This document shows, piece after piece, positions 9,298 to 17,752 of a stretch of DNA of 64,000 nucleotides (positions within the stretch are counted from its first letter, which is position 1; each line of letters starts with the position of its first letter). The stretch is from the NCBI RefSeq assembly GCF_936943645.1, contig NZ_CAKZJO010000056.1, positions 62,001 through 126,000 on the forward strand, in the 5' to 3' direction. Under the pieces are notes generated by a model. That model did not search any database, was not told where the DNA came from, and saw only the letters and a program-made list of their open reading frames with translations. Origin of the DNA: an uncultured Bradyrhizobium sp. (lineage in GTDB: Bacteria > Pseudomonadota > Alphaproteobacteria > Rhizobiales > Xanthobacteraceae). The position numbers and the translations under genes are program-made.

Positions 9298-10344
9298 ATG
9301 ATGAGCGCCAACTACATCTCGACCCTGATGCTGTCGTCGTCGCTGAGGTCGTCGATCACGAACAACCAGAGCGCGCTGACCAAGGCCTCGAAGGAGGCGA
9401 CCACCGGCCGCTTCGCCGATGTCGGCCTCGAGCTCGGCACGGGAACGGGCCGCGACGTGGCGCTGCGGGCCGATTTCAACTTCGCCGACCAGCTCGTCGA
9501 CACCAACGAGCTGGTGTCGGGGCGCCTCGACGTGACCCAGAACCGGATCACCCAGCTCGGCACGACCGCCTCGGAGTTCCTCAAGAACCTGATCGCGGCC
9601 CGCGACGCCGACAGCGGCGCGAAGATCATCATGCCGAGCGCGTCCGCGAACCTGCAGGACCTGATCGGCGCGCTCAACGTCTCCTACAACGGCTCCTATC
9701 TGTTCGGCGGCATCAATACGCAGACCGTGCCGGTGGCGAACTACGTCGCGGGATCGACCAGCAAGAACCAGGTCGATGCAGACTTCCTCGCGACCTTCGG
9801 CTTCTCGCAGTCTGCGGCCGGCGTGAGCACGATCACGCCGGCGCAAATGCAGAATTTCCTCGACAATGTGCTCGATCCCGAATTCGCAAGCCCGGCCTGG
9901 AACACCAACTGGTCATCGGCCACGGACCAGACGCTGTCGAGCCGCATCTCCACGACCGAGGTCGTCGACAGCTCGGTCAGCGCCAACCAGCCAGGCTTCC
10001 GTAAACTGGCCGAGGCCTACACCATGCTCACGGATCTCGGCAACACCAGCCTGAGCAAGGACACGTTCCAGGTCGTCGTCGACAAGGCGATCGGTCTCGT
10101 CAGCGGCGCGATCAACGATCTCGCGGTGCTCGGCGGCACCGTCGGCTCGATCCAGCAACGGGTCACCGGCGCATCCGAGAAGCTGAAGATCCAGAAGGAC
10201 ATCCTCAACAACCAGATCGTCAAGCTGGAGGCGGTCGACCCGACCGAGGCCTCGGTCCGGGTCAACACCTTGCAGACCCAGATCAAGACGGCGCTCGCGC
10301 TGACCTCGCAGCTCCAGCAGATCAGCCTCATCAACTATCTCTAG
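9298..10344 (+). CDS. flgL: Hook-filament junction protein FlgL (HAP3)
   Basis: FlgL is the second junction protein, related to flagellin. The 348-residue product has a flagellin-like N-terminal helix (ISTLMLSSSLRSSITNNQSAL) and a C-terminal helical segment ending in ALALTSQLQQISLINYL. Two adjacent ATG codons are possible starts (9298 and 9301); the difference is one residue. It follows flgK directly. After its stop there is a 52-nt gap before flaF. No flagellin gene is present in the window, so the lateral flagellins must be encoded elsewhere. Confidence 0.94.
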   Translation: MMSANYISTLMLSSSLRSSITNNQSALTKASKEATTGRFADVGLELGTGTGRDVALRADFNFADQLVDTNELVSGRLDVTQNRITQLGTTASEFLKNLIAARDADSGAKIIMPSASANLQDLIGALNVSYNGSYLFGGINTQTVPVANYVAGSTSKNQVDADFLATFGFSQSAAGVSTITPAQMQNFLDNVLDPEFASPAWNTNWSSATDQTLSSRISTTEVVDSSVSANQPGFRKLAEAYTMLTDLGNTSLSKDTFQVVVDKAIGLVSGAINDLAVLGGTVGSIQQRVTGASEKLKIQKDILNNQIVKLEAVDPTEASVRVNTLQTQIKTALALTSQLQQISLINYL

Positions 10345-10396
10345 GTCTGGTTCGTACCTTGTCCTGTTATTCGGTCTCCTGCGCAGAGTGGTTCTG

Positions 10397-10741
10397 ATGA
10401 CGTTTGAAGCCTATGAAGCGGTCGTCGACGAGAGTGGCTACGAGGCGCGGGGGCGCGAGCGGCAGGCGCTCAGCCTCGGCATCGACCGGCTCGAGCGGCT
10501 CCAGCGTGGGCGCTTCAGCCTCGAGGATCTGGTCGAGAGCCTGCTCTATGTGCGGCGGCTGTGGACGATCTTCATCGAAGATCTCTCGCACCCCGAGAAT
10601 GGCCTGCCGGAAAAGCTGCGCGCCGACATCATCTCGATCGGCCTGTGGGTCGTCAAGGAAGCCGATCGTCTCCGCGAGGAAAGATCGAACGACGTGATCC
10701 AGCTCATCGAAATCAACCGCCTGATCCGAGACGCGCTTTAA
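10397..10741 (+). CDS. flaF: Flagellar biosynthesis regulator FlaF
   Basis: FlaF is a small alphaproteobacterial protein needed for flagellin synthesis or secretion, working opposite FlbT. I choose the ATG that gives a 114-residue protein. A GTG three codons upstream is also in frame but has no better ribosome binding site. The sequence has the family features: an N-terminal ARGRERQALSLGIDRL and a C-terminal GLWVVKEADRLR followed by a helix ending in INRLIRDAL. The stop overlaps the start of flbT as TAATG, indicating coupled translation of the antagonistic pair. Tight coupling of flaF and flbT is conserved across rhizobia and Caulobacter. Confidence 0.93.
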   Translation: MTFEAYEAVVDESGYEARGRERQALSLGIDRLERLQRGRFSLEDLVESLLYVRRLWTIFIEDLSHPENGLPEKLRADIISIGLWVVKEADRLREERSNDVIQLIEINRLIRDAL

Positions 10742-11151
10742 TGAAAGTCTCCTTGCGGGCTGGCGAACGGATCTACATCAACGGCGCGGTGCTGCGCGTG
10801 GACCGCAAGGTCTCCGTCGAGCTCGTCAACGACGTGATGTTCCTGCTCGAAGGGCAGGTCATGCAGGCCTCCGACGCCACGACGGCGCTGCGGCAGCTTT
10901 ATTTCATCGTCCAGCTCATGCTGATGAACCCGACCGATATCCGCGACGCCGCTGCGCTGTACGCGCAGCACCATGCGGCCCTCTGTGCCGTGTGCGAGAG
11001 CCGCGAGATGCTGGACGGGCTTGGTGCGGTCGACGAACTGGTCCAGGCGACACGTTACTTCGAGGCGCTCAAGCGGATTCGGGCCCTGTTCCCCGTGGAG
11101 CAGGCGATCCTGGCCGGCGCGGCCACCATCACCCCCGTCGAGGCTGCCTGA
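10741..11151 (+). CDS. flbT: Flagellin post-transcriptional regulator FlbT
   Basis: FlbT binds the 5' leader of flagellin mRNA. In Caulobacter it represses translation, whereas the lateral-system FlbT of Bradyrhizobium diazoefficiens is reported to be required for lateral flagellin production. The 136-residue protein begins MKVSLRAGERIYINGAVLRV, the highly conserved family N-terminus, and contains FLLEGQVM and ATTALRQLYFIVQLML. It starts inside the flaF stop codon and is followed after 14 nt by flgD. The start is fixed by this overlap and by the N-terminal match. Its presence supports lateral rather than subpolar identity only together with lafR; FlbT homologues exist in both systems. Confidence 0.94.
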   Translation: MKVSLRAGERIYINGAVLRVDRKVSVELVNDVMFLLEGQVMQASDATTALRQLYFIVQLMLMNPTDIRDAAALYAQHHAALCAVCESREMLDGLGAVDELVQATRYFEALKRIRALFPVEQAILAGAATITPVEAA

Positions 11152-11165
11152 CAGCGGAGAGACAG

Positions 11166-11588
11166 ATGAACGTCACCAGCGCAACCGATAGCACGAGCAA
11201 GTCGACCGATTCGACCGGATCCACCACGACGACGTCGAGCAACAGCGTCGACTACAACACGTTTCTTCAGCTCCTGATCGCCGAGATGAAGAACCAGGAT
11301 CCGACCAATCCGATGGACACCTCGCAATATATGAGCCAGTTCGCCCAGCTCTCGACGGTCGAGCAGGCGATGCAGACCAATTCGAAGCTGGACGCGCTGC
11401 TGTCGTCGCAGTCCCTGTCGCAGGCCAACAGCCTGATCGGCAAGACCGTCAGCTTCACCGATTCCACCGGCGCCAGCTTCAGCGGCAAGGTCGTCTCGGT
11501 CGCCATCAACAGCGACGGCTCCATCGCGACCCTCCAGGACGGCACCAAGGTCGCGGTCGGACCCGGCCTCACGATCAGCCAGTCATGA
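11166..11588 (+). CDS. flgD: Hook-capping scaffold protein FlgD, short form
   Basis: FlgD caps the growing hook and is discarded afterwards. This 140-residue version contains the N-terminal FlgD domain, with NTFLQLLIAEMKNQDPTNPM and SQFAQLSTVEQAM at about 28-70, and a short tail with KTVSFTDSTG. It lacks the Ig/FnIII-like C-terminal part found in the longer enterobacterial protein (about 230 residues). Short forms are usual in rhizobia. The ATG at 11166 has a GGAGAG-type ribosome site just upstream. The stop overlaps fliQ as ATGA. Confidence 0.93.
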   Translation: MNVTSATDSTSKSTDSTGSTTTTSSNSVDYNTFLQLLIAEMKNQDPTNPMDTSQYMSQFAQLSTVEQAMQTNSKLDALLSSQSLSQANSLIGKTVSFTDSTGASFSGKVVSVAINSDGSIATLQDGTKVAVGPGLTISQS

Positions 11589-11851
11589 ACGAGCGCGACG
11601 CCCTCGATATTGTCCAGGCGGCGATCTGGACCATCATCGTCGCCTCCGGGCCTGCGGTCGGCGCCGCGATGCTGGTCGGCACGATGATCGCGCTGATCCA
11701 GGCCCTGACCCAGATCCAGGAGGTGACGCTGACCTTCGTTCCGAAGATCATCGTCATCCTGCTCGTCGTTGCCGTTTCCGGCTCCTTCATCGGCGCCCAT
11801 CTCTCCACCTTCACCGAGATGGTCTATTCGCGGATCGAGCACGGCTTCTGA
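11585..11851 (+). CDS. fliQ: Flagellar export gate protein FliQ
   Basis: FliQ is a small membrane component of the flagellar type III export gate, assembled with FliP and FliR. The 88-residue product has two membrane segments, at about 15-38 and 50-72, and the family-like opening DALDIVQAAIWTIIVASGPA. It starts inside the flgD stop codon. A 77-nt gap separates it from flhA. fliP and flhB are not in the window. Length and topology match the family exactly. Confidence 0.95.
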   Translation: MNERDALDIVQAAIWTIIVASGPAVGAAMLVGTMIALIQALTQIQEVTLTFVPKIIVILLVVAVSGSFIGAHLSTFTEMVYSRIEHGF

Positions 11852-11928
11852 TCCGGACGGTGATCCGCCACCATCCCCGCGTAAGCTTTGCACGGCAGAT
11901 TAGGGGCGGACCCCTCTGCCGGTGACCC

Positions 11929-14010
11929 ATGGCCGATACGTTAGCTGCTAGCCTGCCGACCCCCCGACGATTGGGGGCCGACGCCTTCTTCGCAGGCGGC
12001 ATCGTGGCCATGCTCACGATCCTGTTCCTGCCGATCCCGCCGATCCTGATCGACCTCGGCCTCGCATTCTCGATCGCGCTGTCGGCGCTGATCCTGATGG
12101 TCGCGCTGTGGATCCAGCGGCCGCTCGACTTCTCGGCCTTCCCGACCGTGCTGCTGATCGCGACGATCCTGCGCCTGGCGCTGAACGTCGCGACTACCCG
12201 TCTGATCCTGTCGCGTGGCGGGGAGGGCGAACAGGCTGCCGGCCACGTCGTCGCCGGCTTCTCCAAATTCGTCATGGGCGGCGACTTCGTCATCGGCCTG
12301 ATCATCTTCGCCATCCTGGTCACGGTGAACTTCGTCGTGATCACCAAGGGTGCGACGCGTATCGCCGAAGTGGGCGCTCGCTTCACCCTCGACGCCATCC
12401 CCGGCAAGCAGATGGCGATCGATGCCGATCTGTCGGCGGGCCTGATCGACGACAAGGAAGCCCAGCGCCGGCGCCGCGAGCTCGAAGAAGAAAGCGCGTT
12501 CTTCGGTGCCATGGACGGTGCCTCGAAATTCGTGCGCGGCGACGCCATCGCCGGCCTGATCATCACGGCGATCAACATTTTCGGCGGCATCATCATCGGC
12601 GTCACCCATCACGGGCTGACGCTGTCGCGCGCCGCCGACGTCTACACGAAGCTCTCCGTCGGCGACGGCCTGGTGTCGCAGATGCCGGCGCTGATCGTAT
12701 CGCTGTCGGCGGGCCTGCTGGTCTCCAAAGGCGGCACCAGGGGCTCGGCGGAGCAGGCCGTGCTGCGGCAGCTCGGCGGCTATCCGCGCGCGGTGTCGGC
12801 CGCCGCGCTGATGATGTTCGTGCTCGCCCTGATGCCGGGGCTGCCGATGGCGCCCTTCGTTCTGCTCGGCGGCGTCATGGCCTTCGTCGGCTACTCGCTG
12901 CCGAAGCAGCAGGCGGCGCTGAAGCAGAAGGAGGACGCGCGCAAGGCCGACGAGCGCGCCCAGGCCGAGGCCAAGGAGTCCGTCAAGGAGCAGCTCAAGA
13001 CCGCGGAGATCGAACTGGCGCTCGGCGGCCATCTTTCGGTCCATCTCCTGGGCTCGCGCACCGAGCTCGCCCACCGCGTCGCCAAGATCCGCAAGAAGTT
13101 CGCCAAGCAGTACGGCTTCGTCATTCCCGAGATCAAGCTCTCCGACAATCTGTCGATCGACCCCAAGGGCTACCAGATCCGCATCCACGACACCCGCGTC
13201 GCCCATGGCGAGCTCAGGCTCGGCGAGGTGCTCGTGCTGGTCGACAAGGACGGCAAGCCCGACGTGCCCGGCGAAGAGGTGATCGAGCCCGCCTTCGGCA
13301 TGAAGGCATTGTGGGTGACGGAAGCCTTCACCGACGAAGTCAAGCGGCAGGGCTGCAAGCCGGTCGACAATCTGTCGGTGCTGCTTACGCATTTGAGCGA
13401 AGTGATCAGGGCGAACCTCGCCCAGCTGTTGTCCTACAAGGACATGCGCGCGCTGCTCGATCGGCTCGATCCCGAATACAAGCGTCTCGTCGAGGATCTC
13501 TGCCCGTCGCAGATCTCCTATTCGGGTCTGCTGGCGATCCTGAAGATCCTGCTGGCCGAGCGCGTCTCCATTCGCAACCTGCACCTCATCCTGGAGGCGA
13601 TCGCCGAGATCGCGCCCCATGTGCGACGCTCCGAGCAGGTCGCCGAGCATGTACGCACGCGGCTTGCGCAGCAGATCTGCGGCGACCTCTCCGACAACGG
13701 CGTGCTCAACGTCATCAGGCTCGGCAACCGCTGGGACCTCGCGTTCCACCAGAGCCTGAAGCGCGACGCCAAGGGCGACGTCGTCGAGTTCGACGCCGAT
13801 CCGCGCCTGATCGAGCAGTTCGCGACCGAAGCCAGCGCCGCGATCCGCAAGTTCACCGAGAACGGCACCAGCGTGGTGCTGGCGGTGACTCCCGAAGCAC
13901 GCCCCTATGTCCGGATGATCCTGGAGCGGGTGTTCCCGACATTGCCGGTCCTGTCGCATGTCGAGGTCGCGCGCAGCGCCGAGATCAGGGCCCTCGGAGC
14001 CGTCTCGTGA
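11929..14010 (+). CDS. flhA: Flagellar export protein FlhA
   Basis: FlhA is the large export-gate component that receives substrate-chaperone complexes and uses the proton motive force. At 693 residues it has the usual length. The N-terminal half carries about eight membrane segments and the FHIPEP-family signature [13 protein letters not shown] at about residues 83-95. The C-terminal half, from about 330, is the soluble nonameric-ring domain, with a charged linker [19 protein letters not shown] 77-nt gap precedes it. Its stop overlaps a GTG start for fliR (GTGA), so the two are probably coupled. Confidence 0.97.
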   Translation: MADTLAASLPTPRRLGADAFFAGGIVAMLTILFLPIPPILIDLGLAFSIALSALILMVALWIQRPLDFSAFPTVLLIATILRLALNVATTRLILSRGGEGEQAAGHVVAGFSKFVMGGDFVIGLIIFAILVTVNFVVITKGATRIAEVGARFTLDAIPGKQMAIDADLSAGLIDDKEAQRRRRELEEESAFFGAMDGASKFVRGDAIAGLIITAINIFGGIIIGVTHHGLTLSRAADVYTKLSVGDGLVSQMPALIVSLSAGLLVSKGGTRGSAEQAVLRQLGGYPRAVSAAALMMFVLALMPGLPMAPFVLLGGVMAFVGYSLPKQQAALKQKEDARKADERAQAEAKESVKEQLKTAEIELALGGHLSVHLLGSRTELAHRVAKIRKKFAKQYGFVIPEIKLSDNLSIDPKGYQIRIHDTRVAHGELRLGEVLVLVDKDGKPDVPGEEVIEPAFGMKALWVTEAFTDEVKRQGCKPVDNLSVLLTHLSEVIRANLAQLLSYKDMRALLDRLDPEYKRLVEDLCPSQISYSGLLAILKILLAERVSIRNLHLILEAIAEIAPHVRRSEQVAEHVRTRLAQQICGDLSDNGVLNVIRLGNRWDLAFHQSLKRDAKGDVVEFDADPRLIEQFATEASAAIRKFTENGTSVVLAVTPEARPYVRMILERVFPTLPVLSHVEVARSAEIRALGAVS

Positions 14011-14759
14011 TCTCCGGCCTTGCGGACAGCGTGCTGGTGACGTTCATCGTGTTCTGCCGCATCGGCGCCTGCCTGATGCTGGTGCCCGGCTATTCCAGCG
14101 TCAACGTTCCGGCCCAGGTCCGCCTGTTCGTGGCGCTGGTCACGACGTTCGCGCTGGCGCCGATCCTGATCGCGGTCCTGAAGCCGCTCACGGACAACGC
14201 AGCCCCGCTGACGCTGGCGCTCCTGATCTGCTCCGAGCTTCTGGTCGGCAGCGTCATCGGGCTCGGTGGGCGCGTGTTCTTCCTCGCGCTCCAGACCATG
14301 GCGACCGTGATGGCGAGCGCGATCGGCCTCAGCAACATCCCGGGCACGCCGGTCGGCGACACCGATCCAGCGCCGGCCCTGGTGCCGCTGATCATGGCGG
14401 CCGTCACCACGCTGTTCTTCATGACCGACCAGCATTGGCAGGTCCTGCGCGGCTTGATGAACTCCTACGACGTCTGGCAGCCCGGCAGCAGGATCGGCGG
14501 CGGCATGGCGCTCGACCAGCTCGTCGGCCGCCTGTCGGAAGCGTTCGTGCTGACTCTGCGGATCACCAGCCCCTTCATCGTCTATTCCGTGATCGTCAAT
14601 CTGGCGGTCGGCCTGATCAACAAGCTGACGCCGGCGATTCCGGTCTACTTCATCTCCGTGCCCTTCGTGCTGTTCGGCGGCTTCCTGTTGCTCTACCTCA
14701 CCAGCGACGAGCTCTTGACGCAATTCATGCTCGGCGTCTCGTCGTGGCTGGCGGAGTGA
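14007..14759 (+). CDS. fliR: Flagellar export gate protein FliR
   Basis: FliR is a core component of the export gate. The 250-residue protein has about six membrane segments and the family features [20 protein letters not shown] near the N-terminus and [18 protein letters not shown] in the second half. The start is taken as the GTG that overlaps the flhA stop. This gives a product beginning [13 protein letters not shown], and no ATG is available at the right place. A coiled-coil gene follows after 5 nt. The flhA-fliR order matches rhizobial clusters. Confidence 0.95.
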   Translation: MISGLADSVLVTFIVFCRIGACLMLVPGYSSVNVPAQVRLFVALVTTFALAPILIAVLKPLTDNAAPLTLALLICSELLVGSVIGLGGRVFFLALQTMATVMASAIGLSNIPGTPVGDTDPAPALVPLIMAAVTTLFFMTDQHWQVLRGLMNSYDVWQPGSRIGGGMALDQLVGRLSEAFVLTLRITSPFIVYSVIVNLAVGLINKLTPAIPVYFISVPFVLFGGFLLLYLTSDELLTQFMLGVSSWLAE

Positions 14760-14764
14760 CCGGC

Positions 14765-15184
14765 ATGACCTCGCGCGCGGACAAGCTCGGCCGGATGGTC
14801 TCGCTCGTGAAGCTCCAGCTCCGGCTGTCCGAATGGCAGCTCGCGCAGCTGCGGCAGCAGGAGAGAAGCCTGCAGGACGAGCAGGAATGGCTGGTAGGCG
14901 CCTTGAACGACGGCACGCCGCCGGCGGGCTCGTCGAGCGAATCGATCGCGCGGCGCTTGAACAGGACGAGCGTCGGCGCGCGCGCGGTTCAGGCGCAGGC
15001 CGCGCAGCAGCTCGACCAGGTTCGCAGCGAGAGCCGCCGCGTGAAGCAGCTCGAGGAGGTCGCGAAGGCGGCGCTGGCCGAGAAGCTTCGCGAGGCCGAG
15101 AAGCGCTCCCTCGAGGAAATGACGGGAATAAACCCTGCCGTGCGCGCCTGGATGCCGCCGCCAGCCAACCGGAACAAGCCATGA
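14765..15184 (+). CDS. Coiled-coil flagellar protein, FliJ-like candidate
   Basis: This 139-residue, strongly charged and almost wholly helical protein has no membrane segment or signal. Residues 10-115 form a predicted coiled coil rich in Gln, Arg, Glu and Leu, broken around 45-62 by a Gly/Ser/Pro-rich turn. Size and character resemble FliJ, the stalk that links the export ATPase to FlhA, but no diagnostic motif is visible. It sits 5 nt after fliR and overlaps the next gene by ATGA, so it belongs to the flagellar operon. FliJ is normally beside fliI, which is not in this window. I call it FliJ-like by shape and context only. Confidence 0.6.
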   Translation: MTSRADKLGRMVSLVKLQLRLSEWQLAQLRQQERSLQDEQEWLVGALNDGTPPAGSSSESIARRLNRTSVGARAVQAQAAQQLDQVRSESRRVKQLEEVAKAALAEKLREAEKRSLEEMTGINPAVRAWMPPPANRNKP

Positions 15185-15660
15185 TCGTGACAGCGACACC
15201 CGACCTCGTTCTCGACGTTCTCGAGGCCGCCGATCCCGTGACGCAGCGCGTGGCGACCGCGAAGCTCGATGCGCTGAAATCCTCCGGCGCCGACTTCGCC
15301 ACCACGATGGATACGGAGGTCGGCAAGGCTGCGGCGGCGAGCGCCGAACAATCCGCGGCGAAAGTGTCAGAGGTGCAATCGGATGCGCTGAACGGCCCGC
15401 CGGTCCGGGTGATCAAGGCGCCGGCATCCGGCGAGGTGTACCGGAAGTTCGAGGCATTCATCCTCCAGACCTTCGTCGAGGCCATGCTGCCGAAGGATTC
15501 CGAGGAAGTGTTCGGCAAGGGCACGGCGGGCGGCGTCTGGAAGTCGATGCTGGCAGAGCAGCTTGGCAGCCAGCTGGCGAAGGGCAAGGGCATCGGCATC
15601 GCCGAGCGGCTCGCCGCCGCGCATCCGCCGGCACCGAACGCCGCAGGCAAGGCCGGATGA
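15181..15660 (+). CDS. FlgJ-type rod-binding domain protein
   Basis: The 159-residue protein carries the rod-binding domain of FlgJ in its C-terminal half, with FEAFILQTFVEAMLPK and GGVWKSMLAEQLGSQLAKGKG at about 90-140. It has no muramidase domain. Short single-domain versions occur in alphaproteobacteria (the CheL/FlgJ-N family), with peptidoglycan cutting done by a separate enzyme. Here the transglycosylase at 5853-6434 is the likely partner. The first 75 residues are variable and Ala-rich. It starts within the stop codon of the coiled-coil gene. The domain assignment is good; exact function is inferred from the family. Confidence 0.82.
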   Translation: MIVTATPDLVLDVLEAADPVTQRVATAKLDALKSSGADFATTMDTEVGKAAAASAEQSAAKVSEVQSDALNGPPVRVIKAPASGEVYRKFEAFILQTFVEAMLPKDSEEVFGKGTAGGVWKSMLAEQLGSQLAKGKGIGIAERLAAAHPPAPNAAGKAG

Positions 15661-15703
15661 CGATCCGAGGAATGGGTGACAGACGTTGAGGGGTGAATTT
15701 CCT

Positions 15704-16216
15704 ATGCAGGCACAAGAAGGCGCGGCGGCCATGGTGATCGAGCAGCCGGTCACGGACACCGAATTGATGATGACGGAAGCTGTGGCAGACGATGCACTGC
15801 TGCCCGTGCTGCTGCCGATCGTGGGCACCGAGGCCGTGGTCGACGGCGCGGACGCGGCGAGATTGGACGAGGTGCGCGGTCTGCTGGCTGCAATCCGCCG
15901 GCTCGAGGGCATCGTCGAGGAGGAGACGGTTGCGCTCACCACGGGGCAGAAGATCGACTTCGACGATTTCAGCGCGCGCAAGAGCCGGAGCATGCTCGAA
16001 TTCGTCCGCCTGATGCGGGCGCGGATGCATCTCGGCGGCGAAGTCGAGGTCACCGAGCAGATTCAGCGGTTGCGCGAGAAGCTCGAGCGCAATCGCTCGG
16101 TCCTCGAAATGCACTATGACGCGGTGCGCGAGGTCGCCGGCATCATCGTCAAGGCGATCAAGGAGGCCGAGTCGGACGGCACCTATACCGGTCGCGCAGC
16201 GCAGGACGGAAAATGA
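15704..16216 (+). CDS. FlgN-like flagellar export chaperone
   Basis: This soluble 170-residue protein resembles FlgN, the chaperone for FlgK and FlgL. The second half is helical, with MLEFVRLMRARM, a coiled coil up to NRSVLEMHYDAV, and a closing ESDGTYT, as in FlgN-family proteins. I use the ATG at 15704, with GAGGGG about 10 nt upstream. A TTG six codons earlier is possible but lies at the purine stretch itself. The gene overlaps the following one by ATGA. Sequence conservation in this family is low, so the function is inferred from size, helical character and the neighbouring flagellar genes. Confidence 0.65.
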   Translation: MQAQEGAAAMVIEQPVTDTELMMTEAVADDALLPVLLPIVGTEAVVDGADAARLDEVRGLLAAIRRLEGIVEEETVALTTGQKIDFDDFSARKSRSMLEFVRLMRARMHLGGEVEVTEQIQRLREKLERNRSVLEMHYDAVREVAGIIVKAIKEAESDGTYTGRAAQDGK

Positions 16217-16671
16217 TCAGACTGGTGCTGGCCGGGCTCTGGGTATGCATCCTCACCGCGGGCACGAGCTATGGGGTGGCCTATTGGAAGGAGAACGGCA
16301 GCCTTCTGCCGGCAAAGGACGAATATCTCGACGGGCTGCAATACCAGAAGACGCGGGCGCTGAGCGTGCCCATGGTCGAGAACGGCAACGTGCAGGGCTA
16401 TATCGTGGCACGCTTCGTCTACACCGTGGAGGCGCGGACCATGCACCAGCTCAACGTGCCGCCGGAGCCGTTCGTCGTCGACGAGGCCTTCCGCAGGATC
16501 TATGCGGATGATCGCCTCGATTTCCGCAAGCTCGCCCGTTACGACCTCTCCATCCTGACCACGGCCATCAAGCAGCGCGTCAACGAGCGCATGCAAGCTG
16601 AAATCGTCCAGGACGTCCTCGTCGAGGACTTCAACTACGTCTCCAAGGACGAATTCCAGCAGAAGCCGTAG
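16213..16671 (+). CDS. Membrane-anchored protein of flagellar operon, unknown function
   Basis: I do not recognise this 152-residue protein as a named family. It has one N-terminal membrane segment (about 5-23, LVLAGLWVCILTAGTSYGVA) that is not followed by a clear cleavage site, so it is probably an inner-membrane anchor with a periplasmic domain. The C-terminal half contains ILTTAIKQRVNERM and DVLVEDFNYVSKDE. The topology and the conserved-looking IVQDVLVEDF segment recall FliL-like stator-associated proteins, but this is only a resemblance. It is the last gene of the + strand flagellar run and overlaps the FlgN-like gene by ATGA. Confidence 0.7.
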   Translation: MIRLVLAGLWVCILTAGTSYGVAYWKENGSLLPAKDEYLDGLQYQKTRALSVPMVENGNVQGYIVARFVYTVEARTMHQLNVPPEPFVVDEAFRRIYADDRLDFRKLARYDLSILTTAIKQRVNERMQAEIVQDVLVEDFNYVSKDEFQQKP

Positions 16672-16726
16672 GCCAGCGACGGAATCGCACATAAGGCGTC
16701 GGATTAGGGCAAGTAGGACCCACAGC

Positions 16727-16810
16727 GTCATGGCCGGGCTTGTCCCGGCCATCCACGTCTTGCCACGCAGCACGTAGAACGTGGATGCCCGGGACAAGCC
16801 CGGGCATGAC
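16727..16810. repeat. Dispersed palindromic repeat, family A, copy 1
   Basis: An 84-nt imperfect palindrome with arms GTCATGGCCGGGCTTGTCCC and GGGACAAGCCCGGGCATGAC lies between the convergent end of the flagellar run and lafR. Copies of the same family lie at 53870-53953 and 60533-60616. It could serve as a bidirectional transcription stop. Confidence 0.9.
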
Positions 16811-16923
16811 GACAACCAATACTCCAATGCAATGGCCCAGCCTGTGAGGGGAGGGAACGCACCGTCGTCGAAGTGCGAGCGGAGTTCATCGCATTGTGCG
16901 TCTGCTCCCCCAAACGTGCAACG

Positions 16924-16950
16924 GCCTCCGCGAAGCTGCGTCGCGGAGGC
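16924..16950 (-). terminator. Stem-loop downstream of lafR
   Basis: A perfect 10-bp stem (GCCTCCGCGA and TCGCGGAGGC) with a 7-nt loop lies about 30 nt beyond the lafR stop on the minus strand. No strong T-run follows, so the terminator role is inferred from position. Confidence 0.45.
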
Positions 16951-16981
16951 TGTTGTCGGTGTCGTGGCGGGGCTTGTCGCC

Positions 16982-17752
16982 TCAGTTTCCGGCCGGGTAA
17001 GCGGCCGGGACGGCGTGCGTCCTGTTCAGGAGGATGCCGACCTCGTCGAGCTCCTGCATCGGCTCGTCGATCGTGTCGCCGGCGGGGATGTCGAGGCGGT
17101 AGCCGACATAGCGCCGGGCCACGATCGCGTCGAAGCCGAGGCGGTCGCGGAGCTTCTTGCGCAGCTTGCTGACGTGGCTCTCGATCACGCTTTCGTCGAA
17201 CGTGGACTCGAAGATACCGTAGACCGCGTTGAAGATCTGCGTCTTGGTGATCCACTTGCCGTGATTGCTGACCATATATTCGAGAATGCGCAGTTCGCGG
17301 CGGGGCAGGGTGAGGGCATGGCCCGCGATCTCGGGGTCCCGGCCATTGAAGAAGACCTGGATCCTGTTCTCGCAAGGCCTTGGCAGTTCGCCCACCCGGC
17401 GGCGCGCGATCGCGGCCGTTCGGGCGAGGATTTCGCGGAGGTGGATCGGCACGTGCACGACGTCGTCGACGCCCGACTCGAACAGCTCGAGCGTGTTCTT
17501 GAGCATCTTCTGGCCGCTCATGGCGATGATGGGAGCCGCGGAACGCTTGCGCATGGCCCGCGGCAGGCTTCCGCGGGCATCGCAATCCCCGAGGAGGAAG
17601 GCATCGACCGCTGCCAGATCCGACTCGCTCGCGGATTGCAGCCAGTCCCAGAATTCCCCGGAGGAGAATCCGATCGAGGATACGCCTTCGCGAACGAGCC
17701 CTCCGACGTAGCTGTTCGCGACGCTCTCGCGATCATCAACGATAATATACAT
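16982..17752 (-). CDS. lafR: Orphan response regulator LafR (Rem/FtcR family)
   Basis: The product is an OmpR-type response regulator of 256 residues, homologous to the class IB flagellar master regulators Rem of Sinorhizobium and FtcR of Brucella, and to LafR of Bradyrhizobium diazoefficiens, which controls the lateral system. The start at 17752 gives MYIIVDDRESV, the conserved opening. The receiver (1-115) keeps Asp6/Asp7, Asp56 as phospho-acceptor candidate and Ser79, but the usual Lys of the KP motif is Val101 (HVPIHL). The winged-helix domain is at about 146-225, with SVIESHVSKLRKKL. No histidine kinase lies nearby. The gene is convergent to the flagellar run it presumably activates, rather than upstream of flgE as in Sinorhizobium and Brucella. 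Confidence 0.88.
   Translation of the reverse strand: MYIIVDDRESVANSYVGGLVREGVSSIGFSSGEFWDWLQSASESDLAAVDAFLLGDCDARGSLPRAMRKRSAAPIIAMSGQKMLKNTLELFESGVDDVVHVPIHLREILARTAAIARRRVGELPRPCENRIQVFFNGRDPEIAGHALTLPRRELRILEYMVSNHGKWITKTQIFNAVYGIFESTFDESVIESHVSKLRKKLRDRLGFDAIVARRYVGYRLDIPAGDTIDEPMQELDEVGILLNRTHAVPAAYPAGN

Noticed and set aside
11941..13959. Minus-strand open frame of 672 codons opposite flhA
   Set aside because: It is a shadow of flhA: no conserved domain, and codon positions are explained by the sense gene.
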